Position numbers and translations under genes: made by a program. Under the pieces are notes generated by a model that was given only the letters and a program-made list of their open reading frames with translations, did not search any database and was not told the origin of the DNA. DNA of 64,000 nt from positions 2,852,001-2,916,000 of the forward strand of contig NC_006177.1 of NCBI RefSeq assembly GCF_000009905.1. The letters are read 5' to 3'. Source of the stretch: Symbiobacterium thermophilum IAM 14863 (GTDB lineage Bacteria > Bacillota > Sulfobacillia > Symbiobacteriales > Symbiobacteriaceae). Below, piece after piece: positions 1 to 8,066 of this stretch (the stretch's first letter is position 1; every line of letters begins with the position of its first letter).

Positions 1-92
1 GCGATCTCCAGCTTCAGCCGGTCCAGCGGGGTCAGTTCCTTCGGCTTCTTCTGCCGCCCCTTGGCGGTCGGGGATTTCGTCTTCTTCTGCAT
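1..92 (-). CDS. Possible small acid-soluble spore protein, N-terminal part
   Basis: Only the first 30 codons lie in the window; the gene runs off the left edge. The start ATG is preceded by a GGAGGG ribosome binding site about six bases upstream. The peptide is very rich in Lys (tail MQKKTKSP) and then reads LTPLDRLKLEIA, which resembles the beginning of the DNA-binding core of alpha/beta-type spore proteins in Clostridia-like spore formers. Such proteins coat spore DNA. The match rests on roughly ten residues, so the family call is tentative; the gene itself is well supported by the start signal. Confidence 0.5.
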   Translation of the reverse strand, partial: MQKKTKSPTAKGRQKKPKELTPLDRLKLEI

Positions 93-236
93 ATGGCTCC
101 CTCCCGCCCCTATCTTGGCCGCAGATGCGATTTCATAAACGAACGGGAAGGAATCGCGCCCGGTGAACCCGAATATGCACAAGTGCATATACTGCATTGC
201 ATAGACTCTTCCCAACATTGGGGGCAGACAGACGCG

Positions 237-1178
237 ATGACCATCCATGTACTCGGTTTCCCCACCACGCTGGGGCTGCCGCGCCACGCCGTACGGCACG
301 CCCCGGAGGCCCTGCGGGCTACGGGGCTGCTGGACTTCCTGGGGCAGCTCGACAGCCGGGTGATCGACCACGGCGACATGGCGGTGCCGCCCGGGCTGCG
401 GTCGGATCCCGTGCCCGTGCGCATCGCCAAGGTGGTGGAGGCCGCCCGCCGGCAGCAGCAGCACTGGCAGCGTGTCGCTCGTCCCGGCGACCTGCTGTTC
501 ACCATCGGGGGCGACCATTCCACGTCGCTGGGCACCATCATGGCGCTCGCGGCCCTGGGGTACGATTTCGACGTCGTGTGGGTCGACGCCCACGGCGACT
601 TCAACACCGTTGAGACGTCGCCGTCCGGCAATCCCCACGGGATGGTCCTCGCCCTCGCGACCGGACTCCTTCCCGATGCGATGGACGGGGTCATCCGCCC
701 GGACCGGCTCCGGCTCTGGGGCATCCGGGACCTGGACCCCGGCGAACGGCGACTCCTCTCCGAGGCGCGGGTCGAGGTGGTCTCCCCGGCCGAGGTGCGC
801 GCCCGGCGTGCGGAACTGCTCGCCGGCCTGAGGCCCAACGTCTTCGTCTCGTTTGACATCGACTCCGTGGACCCGGCCGAGGCCCCCGGCACCATGACGC
901 CCGTTCCCGGCGGCTTTACCCGGGACGAGGCGGTGTCGCTGGTGGCCGACATCGTCCGCGGACGGAACCTCCTCGCGCTGGACGTGGTGGAGTTCCACCC
1001 CGACCGGGACGAGGGTGACGCGACCGGCCGACTGGCCCACGCGGTGATCCGGGCAGCCCTGGAGGCGTGGCGCGGTCAGTCGCCCATCCGCTCCGGCAGT
1101 CCCTGCGCCTCCAGGTCGGACGCCGACAGCAGGCCTTCGGCCTGCGCCAGCCCCACCAGGCGGTTGTACTCCCCCTGA
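237..1178 (+). CDS. Arginase/agmatinase-family ureohydrolase
   Basis: A 313-residue manganese hydrolase of the ureohydrolase fold (arginase, agmatinase, formimidoylglutamase), cytosolic. The metal-binding signatures are intact: GGDHS at residues 91-95, DAHGDFN at 117-123 and SFDIDSVDP at 205-213, giving the expected His and Asp ligands. An in-frame reading extends upstream to 93, but conserved sequence begins at the ATG at 237 (MTIHVLGFPTT). The last 35 or so residues are Arg/Ser-rich and lie antisense to the gene at 1076-1324, so the true C-terminus may be shorter if a base is wrong near 1075. Arginine catabolism is the default role, but substrate cannot be read from sequence. There is no partner gene beside it. 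Confidence 0.85.
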   Translation: MTIHVLGFPTTLGLPRHAVRHAPEALRATGLLDFLGQLDSRVIDHGDMAVPPGLRSDPVPVRIAKVVEAARRQQQHWQRVARPGDLLFTIGGDHSTSLGTIMALAALGYDFDVVWVDAHGDFNTVETSPSGNPHGMVLALATGLLPDAMDGVIRPDRLRLWGIRDLDPGERRLLSEARVEVVSPAEVRARRAELLAGLRPNVFVSFDIDSVDPAEAPGTMTPVPGGFTRDEAVSLVADIVRGRNLLALDVVEFHPDRDEGDATGRLAHAVIRAALEAWRGQSPIRSGSPCASRSDADSRPSACASPTRRLYSP

Positions 1179-1324
1179 ATCCGGGAGAGGTCCCGGTCGT
1201 AGTTCAGGGACTGCGGCTGAACGTCGAGGGGCAGCCGCTCCGGCAGGTGCTCCGCCCGCTCCAAAGTCTCGTGCGCCTGATGGTACAACTCCCGGAGCCG
1301 CTCCAGGATCTCGTTTCGCCTCAT
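1076..1324 (-). CDS. Hypothetical 82-residue charged helical protein
   Basis: A small protein beginning MRRNEILERLRELYHQAHETL, rich in Glu, Leu, Arg and Gln, likely to be mostly alpha-helical and possibly coiled-coil. It has no cysteines, signal peptide or recognised motif. The start is supported by a GGAGGC-type site just upstream on the minus strand. Its 3' part overlaps the arginase-family gene by about 103 bases in convergent orientation, which is unusual; one of the two gene ends may be misjudged. I do not recognise the family. Confidence 0.6.
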   Translation of the reverse strand: MRRNEILERLRELYHQAHETLERAEHLPERLPLDVQPQSLNYDRDLSRIQGEYNRLVGLAQAEGLLSASDLEAQGLPERMGD

Positions 1325-1371
1325 CCGAATCGCCTCCTTGATCCGGAGGCTAGTCTACCCCGTCGTACGCA

Positions 1372-1408
1372 ACGGGCTGCAGCCGCCGCAAAGGCGACTG
1401 CAGCCCGT
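1372..1408. terminator. Hairpin downstream of the CapA-like gene
   Basis: A perfect 11-bp stem (ACGGGCTGCAG with CTGCAGCCCGT) contains a second inner stem, CGCC/GGCG, around a GCAAA loop. It sits just past the 3' end of the minus-strand lipoprotein gene. There is no clear T-run on either side, so it could be a weak intrinsic terminator or an mRNA 3'-end stabiliser. Confidence 0.5.
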
Positions 1409-1427
1409 CACTCTTCCCGTGCATGCA

Positions 1428-2642
1428 CTAAGGGTAGCACATGTAGCCGTCCTCCGGCGCACCGTCGCTGCAGGGCGACGCGACGCCTTCCAGCCACTGG
1501 GGGAAGCCCCGGTCGTCGGTGCGGGCCACCCGGGTCTCCCAGCGTCGGATCCCGTCCTTGCCGATCGTCACCGTCAGGACCCAGCTGGTGCGGGACGGCT
1601 CGTCCAGGTCCGGGCCCACGTCCACGAAGTCGTCGAAGACGAAGTTGCCGAGGCTGTAGGCGATCAGCCGATCCTTGTAGATCTCCACCGGCTGCGTCAC
1701 GTGGGGGTGGTTGCCCACCACCAGGTCCGCGCCGTTGTCGATGGCCACCCGGGCGATCTCGGCCTGGTCCTCGGCGTGCCAGAACATGTAGTCGTAGCCC
1801 CAGTGCGGGTAGACCACCACGATGTCCGCCTCGGCCCGCGCCGCCCGCACGTCCGCGGCGAGCCGGTCCAGTTCGATCCAGGCCAGCCCGGGCGTGTCCG
1901 GCCCCGCCGCGTAGCTGCGCAGCTCGACGTTGTTGTAGCCGAGGAGGGCGATTCGGAGCCCGTTCCGCTCCAGGATCAGCGGCCGGTGGGCCTCCTCGTC
2001 GTTCATGCCGCCGCCGAAGTAGGGCACCCCGCCCTCGGTGAGCAGCCGCAGCTGCTCGGCGAAGGCCTCCTTGCCGTAATCGCCGGAGTGGTTGTTGGCC
2101 ACCGAGACGGCGTCGAAGTACCGCGCCAGCACCGGGACCACCCGGGGATGGCACCGGAAGTTGAACCACTTGGGGACCGGCTCGCCGACCGTGGACACGA
2201 CGCACTCCAGGTTTCCGACGGTGAGGTCCGCGCCGGTCAGGGCGTCCGCCACGCCGGCGAACGGGTCCTCCCCCCGGGCCAGGTAATCACCCGGCAGGCG
2301 GTCCAGCATGATGTCGCCGACGAAGGTGATGGTTACGGTGCCGTCCCCCCCGCCGGTTCCCGCGCCGCTGCCGGGGCTGCTGCCCGACGCATCGTCGGGA
2401 CCGCCTGCAGAGCCGCTCCCGGGGTGATCGCCGGCGCCGTTCCCGGCCCCCTGCCCGCCATCCTGCGCGCCGCCGTTCTGCAGCCCCGGGTCCGTGCCGC
2501 CGTTCTGCGGTCCCGCGCCCGGACCGCCCGCAGGCGGTGCCCCGGGACCGGGCTCGGCGTCCGACGGGCCGGCCGACAGCGCAGTGCAGCCCACCAGCGC
2601 GACGATCAGCAGGGGGATGAGCAGAAAGCGCTTCACTGCCAT
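1428..2642 (-). CDS. CapA-family lipoprotein (PGA_cap metallophosphoesterase-like)
   Basis: A 404-residue exported lipoprotein. The N-terminus MAVKRFLLIPLLIVALVGC is a lipoprotein signal with the lipobox cysteine at residue 19. Residues 20-102 form a low-complexity Gly/Pro/Asp linker. The C-terminal domain has the CapA/calcineurin-like pattern GDIMLDR (109-115), then GNLECVVS, ANNHSGDYG, YPHWGYDY and GNHPHVTQP, in the usual order. CapA proteins were named for poly-gamma-glutamate capsule synthesis, but many members stand alone, and there are no capB or capC genes here. The protein is predicted to be anchored on the outside of the membrane. The polyglutamate role is not supported by context. 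Confidence 0.85.
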   Translation of the reverse strand: MAVKRFLLIPLLIVALVGCTALSAGPSDAEPGPGAPPAGGPGAGPQNGGTDPGLQNGGAQDGGQGAGNGAGDHPGSGSAGGPDDASGSSPGSGAGTGGGDGTVTITFVGDIMLDRLPGDYLARGEDPFAGVADALTGADLTVGNLECVVSTVGEPVPKWFNFRCHPRVVPVLARYFDAVSVANNHSGDYGKEAFAEQLRLLTEGGVPYFGGGMNDEEAHRPLILERNGLRIALLGYNNVELRSYAAGPDTPGLAWIELDRLAADVRAARAEADIVVVYPHWGYDYMFWHAEDQAEIARVAIDNGADLVVGNHPHVTQPVEIYKDRLIAYSLGNFVFDDFVDVGPDLDEPSRTSWVLTVTIGKDGIRRWETRVARTDDRGFPQWLEGVASPCSDGAPEDGYMCYP

Positions 2643-2824
2643 AACTCCTTATTTCAAATATATGAATAGCGTATATGCGATACAACGCGCTCTGGCCTGA
2701 TTCGGCGAAGCGGCCCCCGCTTCCTGCCGCCAAGCCTTACCACGGTCGGACGGGCAGCGCAGCCGGGGGATGCGGCGGACTCGCCGCGCCCCTGCCCAGA
2801 GACCGGCCCGCCGCATTTGGGCGC

Positions 2825-2878
2825 TGGACGGCATGGCGCCGATGTGCTACGATAGTTGACCGATGGTACGTAACATCG
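2825..2878 (+). promoter_or_regulatory. Promoter with downstream palindromic operator-like site
   Basis: TGGACG (2825-2830) and TACGAT (2848-2853) are spaced 17 bases apart and form a plausible vegetative promoter for the gene starting at 2914. Directly after it lies an 18-base near-perfect palindrome, CGATGGTACGTAACATCG (2861-2878), symmetrical at 16 of 18 positions. Its place at or just after the start of transcription would suit a repressor site. A second possible -35, TTGACC, overlaps the palindrome. Confidence 0.4.
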
Positions 2879-2913
2879 TTGCACTTTAGTACTGACTGAA
2901 AGGGGAGCGACCC

Positions 2914-3315
2914 GTGGCGTGGATGACCATCCTGGGCCTTGACTGGAAGGGCGGCCGGTTCGCCCATCCCCTGGACATCGTGGACGTGCCGCAGAAGCCG
3001 GGCGTGTTCAAGCTGCATGCCCGCCGGAAGAGCGGCGAGTGGGAGGTCTTCTACGTGGGCCAGGCCCAGAACCTGTACAGCGTGCTGCTGGCCTACCTGG
3101 GCACCATCGTGGAGGGCGATCCGCAGGCCGCGGGCATCAACGCATGTGCGAAGGCCCGGATCGAGACCGATGAGGTGGCCTACTCCTATGCCGTGGTGAC
3201 CGACGAGACGGAGCGGCAGGGCTGCCTCCGCAGCCTGTACGAGTTCTACCGGCCTGTCTGCAACTCGCCGGAGCAGATTCCGGCCGTGGACAGCGTCGCC
3301 TGCAACCCGTTCTGA
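2914..3315 (+). CDS. Small protein with GIY-YIG-like core
   Basis: A 133-residue cytosolic protein starting at GTG, with AGGGGAG about seven bases upstream. The segment KPGVFKLHAR followed some ten residues later by VFYVGQAQNLYSVLLAYL has the two-strand layout of a GIY-YIG nuclease core (usually GVYxL...YVGxxxNLxxRL). The first motif is altered and the catalytic Arg after the NL element is not obvious, so it may be a degenerate or non-catalytic member. It has no neighbours in an operon. The gene is flanked by its own promoter and terminator, so it is a single-gene unit. Function unknown; the fold assignment is my inference. Confidence 0.55.
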   Translation: MAWMTILGLDWKGGRFAHPLDIVDVPQKPGVFKLHARRKSGEWEVFYVGQAQNLYSVLLAYLGTIVEGDPQAAGINACAKARIETDEVAYSYAVVTDETERQGCLRSLYEFYRPVCNSPEQIPAVDSVACNPF

Positions 3316-3320
3316 ACAAC

Positions 3321-3356
3321 AAAGGACCGCCGGCACGGCAACGCCGGCGGTCCTCT
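3321..3356. terminator. Bidirectional intrinsic terminator
   Basis: An 11-bp GC-rich stem (GGACCGCCGGC with GCCGGCGGTCC) is preceded by AACAAA and followed by TCTTGT. It separates the convergent genes ending at 3315 and 3379 and can serve both strands. Confidence 0.8.
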
Positions 3357-3378
3357 TGTATGCCTTCCGGATCCCCCG

Positions 3379-4368
3379 CTAGATCCCCTCCTGGTAGATG
3401 CGGGCGATGATGCCCTCGATCTCCGGCTCCTCCACGGTGAGGTCCCGGATGGCGCAGCGGGCCGAGACCCGGGCGATCAGCTCGCTCGCGGAGAGCTCGT
3501 CCCGGTTGAACCGGAGCCAGATGCGGTGGCCGTCCCGCCGCACCAGCTCGGCCCCCTCCACCGCGACGTCCACCACCGGGCCGTTGGGCTCCAGGTCCAC
3601 GACCAGGGTCCGGTGCTTGCCGAACCGCTCCTTGATCTGCGCCACGGGCCCGTCGTAGATGACCCGGCCGTGGTCGATCAGGATCATCCGCTCGCAGATC
3701 TTTTCGATGTCCTGCATGTCGTGGGTGGTCAGGATGACCGTCACGCCCCGCTCCCGGTTGATGGTCCGGATGAAGTCCCGGATCCGCTCCTTGGCCACCA
3801 CGTCCAGGCCGATGGTCGGCTCGTCCAGGTAGACGATCTCCGGGTCGTGCAGCAGCGCCGCGGCCAGGTCGGCCCGCATGCGCTGCCCCAGCGATAGCTG
3901 GCGGACGGGGGTGTTCAGGAACTCGTCCAGGCCGAGCAGATCCCGGAACAGGTCCATGTTCTGCCGGTACCGCTCCCGGGGCACCTTATAGATGTGCCGG
4001 AGCAGCTCGAAGGACTCGACGGTGGGCAGGTCCCACCACAGCTGCGTCCGCTGGCCGAACACCGCCCCGATCTGCCGGGCGTTCTCCACCCGGCGCAGGT
4101 AGGGCACGACCCCCCTCACCCGCACCTCGCCGGCGGTCGGCACCAGGATGCCGGTCAGCATCTTGATCGTCGTCGACTTGCCCGCGCCGTTGGGCCCGAT
4201 GTAGCCCACCAGTTCGCCCCGCTCGATGGTGAAGGAGACGTCGTCGACCGCCACGCGGGTGTCAAACTCCCGGGAGAAGAGCGTGCGCAGGGCCGCGAAG
4301 GGGCCCTCCTTGCGCCGGGCCACCTTGAACTCCTTGCGCAGCCCCCTGACCTCGATCACTGCGCCCAC
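3379..4368 (-). CDS. ABC-2-type transporter ATP-binding protein
   Basis: A 329-residue ATPase subunit. Walker A is GPNGAGKST at residues 58-66, the signature LSLGQ at 158-162, Walker B IVYLDEP at 178-184, and an H-loop TTHD follows. The N-terminal insert with basic residues before ALRTLFSREF is typical of the ATPases that pair with ABC-2-type permeases encoded by two genes. Those permeases usually follow the ATPase gene directly, yet here the downstream side holds a terminator and a convergent gene, and upstream is an unrelated peptidase. The membrane partner must be elsewhere or lost. Export is the likely direction; the substrate is unknown. Confidence 0.85.
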   Translation of the reverse strand: MGAVIEVRGLRKEFKVARRKEGPFAALRTLFSREFDTRVAVDDVSFTIERGELVGYIGPNGAGKSTTIKMLTGILVPTAGEVRVRGVVPYLRRVENARQIGAVFGQRTQLWWDLPTVESFELLRHIYKVPRERYRQNMDLFRDLLGLDEFLNTPVRQLSLGQRMRADLAAALLHDPEIVYLDEPTIGLDVVAKERIRDFIRTINRERGVTVILTTHDMQDIEKICERMILIDHGRVIYDGPVAQIKERFGKHRTLVVDLEPNGPVVDVAVEGAELVRRDGHRIWLRFNRDELSASELIARVSARCAIRDLTVEEPEIEGIIARIYQEGI

Positions 4369-4408
4369 GCCAGATGCCCCCTCTCTGCCGCCATCACTGC
4401 CGGGATTT

Positions 4409-4963
4409 TCACGGATCCGAATCGGGCGGGGTTCCCACGGCCCGCAGGTATTCGCCGTACCAGCGCAGCAGCCGGCGCCGCTCCCGCCAGTCGGGGCACG
4501 CCCGCTCCACCAGGGCCCAGAACCGGGGGCTGTGGTTCAGCTCCCCCAGGTGGGCGATCTCGTGGACGAGGACGTACTCCAGGAGCTCGTGGGGCCCGCC
4601 CCGCAGCCGGTGGCTGATCTGGATGTTGCGGGTGCGGCCGCTGCAGGATCCCCAGCGGGACTCCTGCCGACGGAACCGGACCCGGCCCATGGGGAAGCCG
4701 TAGTAGCGGTCGTTGATCTCCCGGGCCCAGCGGGCCAGCGCGGCGTCATCCGTGACCGGGGACGGGGTGAGCCGGCTCAGCGGCCCCGCGCCGGTCAGCT
4801 GCAGCTGCCGTGCCCGCTCCAGCCGGGGCGTCAGCCTCCGGGTGAGCTCCTCGATGTGGCGGACCTGCTCCGCCCGGCTGAGCCGGCTGGAGATGTACAG
4901 CACGATCTCGCCGTCCCGGATGGTGCCCGACGAGTGCTTCTTGTCCTTGAAGACGATCCGCAC
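4409..4963 (-). CDS. YgjP/SprT-like zinc metallopeptidase (DUF45)
   Basis: A 184-residue predicted zinc peptidase of the YgjP/M48-like group. The metal site is HEIAH at residues 134-138 with the third ligand His144 in ELNHSPRFW; RWGSCS at 103-108 is the other hallmark of the family. The reading frame is open upstream to 5152, but the GTG at 4963 has a GGGAGAGG ribosome binding site seven bases away and gives the expected protein length. There is no signal peptide, so it is cytosolic. It lies 65 bases downstream of the endonuclease III-like gene and may share its transcript. Confidence 0.8.
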   Translation of the reverse strand: MRIVFKDKKHSSGTIRDGEIVLYISSRLSRAEQVRHIEELTRRLTPRLERARQLQLTGAGPLSRLTPSPVTDDAALARWAREINDRYYGFPMGRVRFRRQESRWGSCSGRTRNIQISHRLRGGPHELLEYVLVHEIAHLGELNHSPRFWALVERACPDWRERRRLLRWYGEYLRAVGTPPDSDP

Positions 4964-5028
4964 GGAGACCCTCTCCCTTCCCCCTCCGCGCCGTTTCCCA
5001 GGCCCCGCTGCGCACGCGGACGCGGCAG

Positions 5029-5820
5029 TCAAGGTCGCCCCGCCTCGCAGCAAGGCCCCCTTCCCCGCCCGTCCACGGTTCGGGCCCGGCCGGCTGCGCC
5101 GCCCGCCTCCTCCACGACCCCCACCCGGGGACACAGGTCCGCCAGCGGGCACTGGCCGCAGCGCGGGTTCCGCTTCAGGCAGAGCCGGTTGCCCAGGGTG
5201 TCGATCAGCGCGTGGTACTCGCCCCGCAGCTGAGCGTCGGCCGGGGTCCAGCCGTGGAAGAACGCCTGCATCGCCTCGTACCGGGCATCCGGCGCGAAGA
5301 CCCCCAGGCGGGCGAAGATCCGGCGGGTATAGGCGTCCATGGCCATCACGGGACGGCCCGCGGCGTAGCAGAGGATGCAGTCCGCGGTTTCGGGGCCGAT
5401 CCCGGGCAAGGCCAGGAGCTCGGCCCTCAGCTCGTCCGCGGGCCGGCGCAGCATCGCCGGGAGGTCGCCGCCGTAGCGGTTCATCACGTGCGCGGCAAAC
5501 CCCTTCAACCGCTGCGCCTTCTGCCGGAAGTAGGCCGCGGGCCGGATCAGCGGCTCCACCGCCTCAGCCGGGGCCGCGTCCATCGCGGCCACGTCCAGCA
5601 GCCCCGCTTCCGCCAGGGCCCGCACCGCCTTGGCTGCGTTGCTCCAGGCCACGTTCTGCACCAGGATGGCCCCGGCGATCATCTCGAAGGGCTGAGCCTT
5701 GGCCGGCGGGGGCTCCAGGGCGGACGGCCACCAGTGGCGCGGGCCGAACGCCTCCAGCAGCCGCCGGTACACCTCCGCCACCCACCGCGCCCAGCCCTCC
5801 GGGGGCTCAGGCCGAACCAC
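5029..5820 (-). CDS. Endonuclease III-like HhH-GPD DNA glycosylase
   Basis: A 263-residue base-excision repair protein. The helix-hairpin-helix LPGIGPETAD lies at residues 138-147, the catalytic Asp is D162 in MAMDAYTRR, and a [4Fe-4S] cluster loop has Cys214, 221, 224 and 230 (C-x6-C-x2-C-x5-C). The lyase lysine of true Nth (GRKTA) is replaced by Glu144 (GPETA), so it is probably a monofunctional glycosylase rather than a bifunctional AP lyase; the excised base is unknown. GTG start with GGAGGA located in the end of the upstream cyclophilin gene; the two genes are three bases apart and surely co-transcribed. Confidence 0.85.
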   Translation of the reverse strand: MVRPEPPEGWARWVAEVYRRLLEAFGPRHWWPSALEPPPAKAQPFEMIAGAILVQNVAWSNAAKAVRALAEAGLLDVAAMDAAPAEAVEPLIRPAAYFRQKAQRLKGFAAHVMNRYGGDLPAMLRRPADELRAELLALPGIGPETADCILCYAAGRPVMAMDAYTRRIFARLGVFAPDARYEAMQAFFHGWTPADAQLRGEYHALIDTLGNRLCLKRNPRCGQCPLADLCPRVGVVEEAGGAAGRARTVDGRGRGPCCEAGRP

Positions 5821-5823
5821 CGC

Positions 5824-6522
5824 CTACTCCTCCGCAATGGTCACTTTCCGGATGACGGGCGGATTCACGGGAGTGGAGGGCACCGGGTCGAAGCTGTTCC
5901 CCTGCCGCACCTCCACCGACTCCAGCTGGGTCAGCACGTCATCCCCCTCGATCAGCTGGCCGAAGATCACGTAGACCGGCTGCTGGTCGAGGCCCCCGCA
6001 GGAGAGGCCCGTGCAGATGAAGAACTGGCTGCCCGCGGAGTTGGGCGCCGTCGTGCGGGCCATGGCCAGGGTGCCCCGCTGGTACGGCCGGGTCACCGGG
6101 TACTCGTCCGGGATGGTGTAGCCGGGCCCGCCGGTGCCGGTGCCCGTCGGATCGCCGCCCTGGATCATGAAATCCTTGATGATCCGATGGAAGGTCACCC
6201 CGTCGTAGAAGCCCTCCCGCGCCAGGAACACGAAGTTGTTGACCGTCTGGGGCACCTCGTCGGCGAAGAGCTCGAACGTCATCGTGCCCAGGCTGGTCTC
6301 CATGGTCGCGGTGTAGCGCTTGGCGGGGTCGATGATCATCTCCGGCGGCTTGTCCCACTGCTTGTGGCCCGCCTGGTCCGCACCGCCCTGACCGGCGCCG
6401 CCCTGCTGACCTGCCGGCGACCGGTTGTTGTACACATCCTGCGGGCTGCGGCCGCCGCACCCGGCCAGCACCAGGAGCAACGCCAGCGCGCCGGCGGCCG
6501 CCTTCCAGCCTCGACTCTGCAT
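5824..6522 (-). CDS. Cyclophilin-type peptidyl-prolyl isomerase, lipoprotein
   Basis: A 232-residue extracytoplasmic foldase. A short signal peptide ends in the lipobox LVLAGC (Cys22), followed by a Gly/Gln-rich spacer to about residue 65 and then a cyclophilin domain with FHRIIKDFMIQGGDP and GSQFFICTG, which contain the active-site Arg, Phe and Gln. It should accelerate proline isomerisation in proteins outside the membrane. It is the first gene of a minus-strand unit with the endonuclease III-like gene and is divergent from gluQ, with about 130 bases between them for both promoters. Confidence 0.9.
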   Translation of the reverse strand: MQSRGWKAAAGALALLLVLAGCGGRSPQDVYNNRSPAGQQGGAGQGGADQAGHKQWDKPPEMIIDPAKRYTATMETSLGTMTFELFADEVPQTVNNFVFLAREGFYDGVTFHRIIKDFMIQGGDPTGTGTGGPGYTIPDEYPVTRPYQRGTLAMARTTAPNSAGSQFFICTGLSCGGLDQQPVYVIFGQLIEGDDVLTQLESVEVRQGNSFDPVPSTPVNPPVIRKVTIAEE

Positions 6523-6650
6523 CCGCCATTCCCTCCAGTGTGTCGATTGGATCCGAACGGAATCCGGTGCGCTCCCGAACAGAATAACCTGTCCCCCTCG
6601 GGCAGGGCAAGCCGGTCCGGGACGCCGAATAGGTAGACCGGTGATCGAAC

Positions 6651-7622
6651 ATGCTCTGCGGCCGCTTCGCCCCCACCCCGTCGGGGGCTCTCCATCTCGG
6701 CAACGCCCGCACCGCCCTGCTGGCCTGGCTCCACGCGCGCCGGGCCGGCGGCCGGTTCATCCTGCGGATCGAGGACATCGACAGGGCCCGCTCCAGGCCC
6801 CACCTGGCCGAGCAGGCCATCGCCGACCTGCGCTGGCTGGGGCTGGACTGGGACGAGGGGCCCGACGTCGGTGGCCCCCACGGGCCCTACTGCCAGTCCG
6901 AGCGGGAGGAGCTCTACCGGGATGCCCTGGCCCGGCTGCAGGCGGAAGGACGCCTGTACCCGTGCTACTGCAGCCGGGCGCAGCTGATGGCCATCGCCTC
7001 GGCGCCCCACGGCCTCACCTCCGAGGGGCCGGCCTATCCCGGCACCTGCCGGAGGCTGACCCCCGAGGAACGCCGCGCCCGGGAGGCGGACGGCAAGACG
7101 CCCTCCCTCCGCTTCGCCCTGCCGGACGAGGAGATCGCCTTCACCGACCTGATCGCCGGGCCGCAGCGGTTTCCGCCCGGCGCCGGCGGCGACTTCGTGG
7201 TGCTCCGGGCGGACGGGGTGATCGGCTACCAGCTGGCGGTGGTGGTGGACGACGCCCTGATGGGCGTGACCCACGTGCTGCGGGGCGGCGACCTGCTGGA
7301 CTCCACCCCGCGGCAGATCCTGCTGTACCGGGCCCTGGGCCGGCCGGTGCCCGCGTTCGGCCACCTGCCGCTGCTCCTGGGACCCGACGGGGCGCGCCTG
7401 GCCAAGCGCCACGGCGCGGTGACGCTGGCCGGCATCCGGGCCGCCGGCACGTCCCCGGAGACGGTGGTGGGCCACCTGGCCTACCTCAGCGGCCTCGTCG
7501 ACCAGCCGGAGCCCGTCCGGCCGGAGGAGCTGATCCCCGTCTTCGACCTCGCCCGCATCCCCCGGGAGCCGGTGCGAATCCCGGCGGAGACCATCGCGGC
7601 GCTCAGCGGCGGGACCGCCTGA
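6651..7622 (+). CDS. gluQ: Glutamyl-Q tRNA(Asp) synthetase
   Basis: A 323-residue paralogue of the GluRS catalytic domain without the anticodon-binding half, the normal size for GluQRS. The HIGH-like motif is ALHLGN (13-18), the KMSKS-like loop is LAKRHG, and the zinc site is Cys105, Cys107, Tyr129 and Cys133, the same C-x-C...Y-x3-C spacing as the E. coli enzyme. The known activity is transfer of glutamate to queuosine in the anticodon wobble position of tRNA-Asp. The short C-terminus also fits. It is monocistronic and divergent from the cyclophilin gene. It implies that the organism makes or salvages queuosine. Confidence 0.9.
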   Translation: MLCGRFAPTPSGALHLGNARTALLAWLHARRAGGRFILRIEDIDRARSRPHLAEQAIADLRWLGLDWDEGPDVGGPHGPYCQSEREELYRDALARLQAEGRLYPCYCSRAQLMAIASAPHGLTSEGPAYPGTCRRLTPEERRAREADGKTPSLRFALPDEEIAFTDLIAGPQRFPPGAGGDFVVLRADGVIGYQLAVVVDDALMGVTHVLRGGDLLDSTPRQILLYRALGRPVPAFGHLPLLLGPDGARLAKRHGAVTLAGIRAAGTSPETVVGHLAYLSGLVDQPEPVRPEELIPVFDLARIPREPVRIPAETIAALSGGTA

Positions 7623-7642
7623 GCGAGGGCCCGCAACGGTGT

Positions 7643-7879
7643 CTACGCCGGCCGCCAGCCGGGCAGGAAGACCCAGCGGAACTCCTTGGCCCGGGTGCGC
7701 TTGGTCATCTTGGACATGCAGTTCTCGCAGGCGGTGGCCGCCGTCCGGTAGCCGGGCAACCGCTCCTTGGACTGGATGATGAGAACCGGTTGGCCGCACC
7801 ACGAGCACGCGTTCTCTTCGTACGTGTACTGCTCGAAATCGGGCTCCACGCCGTACTTGCGGATCTCCGCCGCGTCCAT
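7643..7879 (-). CDS. Small putative zinc-binding protein
   Basis: A 78-residue protein with two CxxC knuckles: CSWC near residues 25-28 and CENC near 51-54, spaced as in a zinc ribbon. The C-terminal part is basic and aromatic (TKRTRAKEFRWVFLPGW). The start MDAAEIRKYG is preceded by GGAGGTG. It lies between gluQ and the SNF2 gene on the opposite strand. Zinc binding is an inference from the cysteine spacing; no function can be given. Confidence 0.65.
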   Translation of the reverse strand: MDAAEIRKYGVEPDFEQYTYEENACSWCGQPVLIIQSKERLPGYRTAATACENCMSKMTKRTRAKEFRWVFLPGWRPA

Positions 7880-8066
7880 CGTCAGATGACACCTCCGCCG
7901 TCTTGCCCCGTACTCGGGGCGTGTGTTCTTCAGCCACGCTGCGCCGCCGGGCGCAGCGCGGCTCTTTCTCCTGCGGCGCCCGTCGTCCAGAACATGCCTG
8001 TTATGTCGACCGCGGCGCCGCGCAGACTATCGCGGACCAGACCGCGCGATGGGGGGAGTCTGCGCC

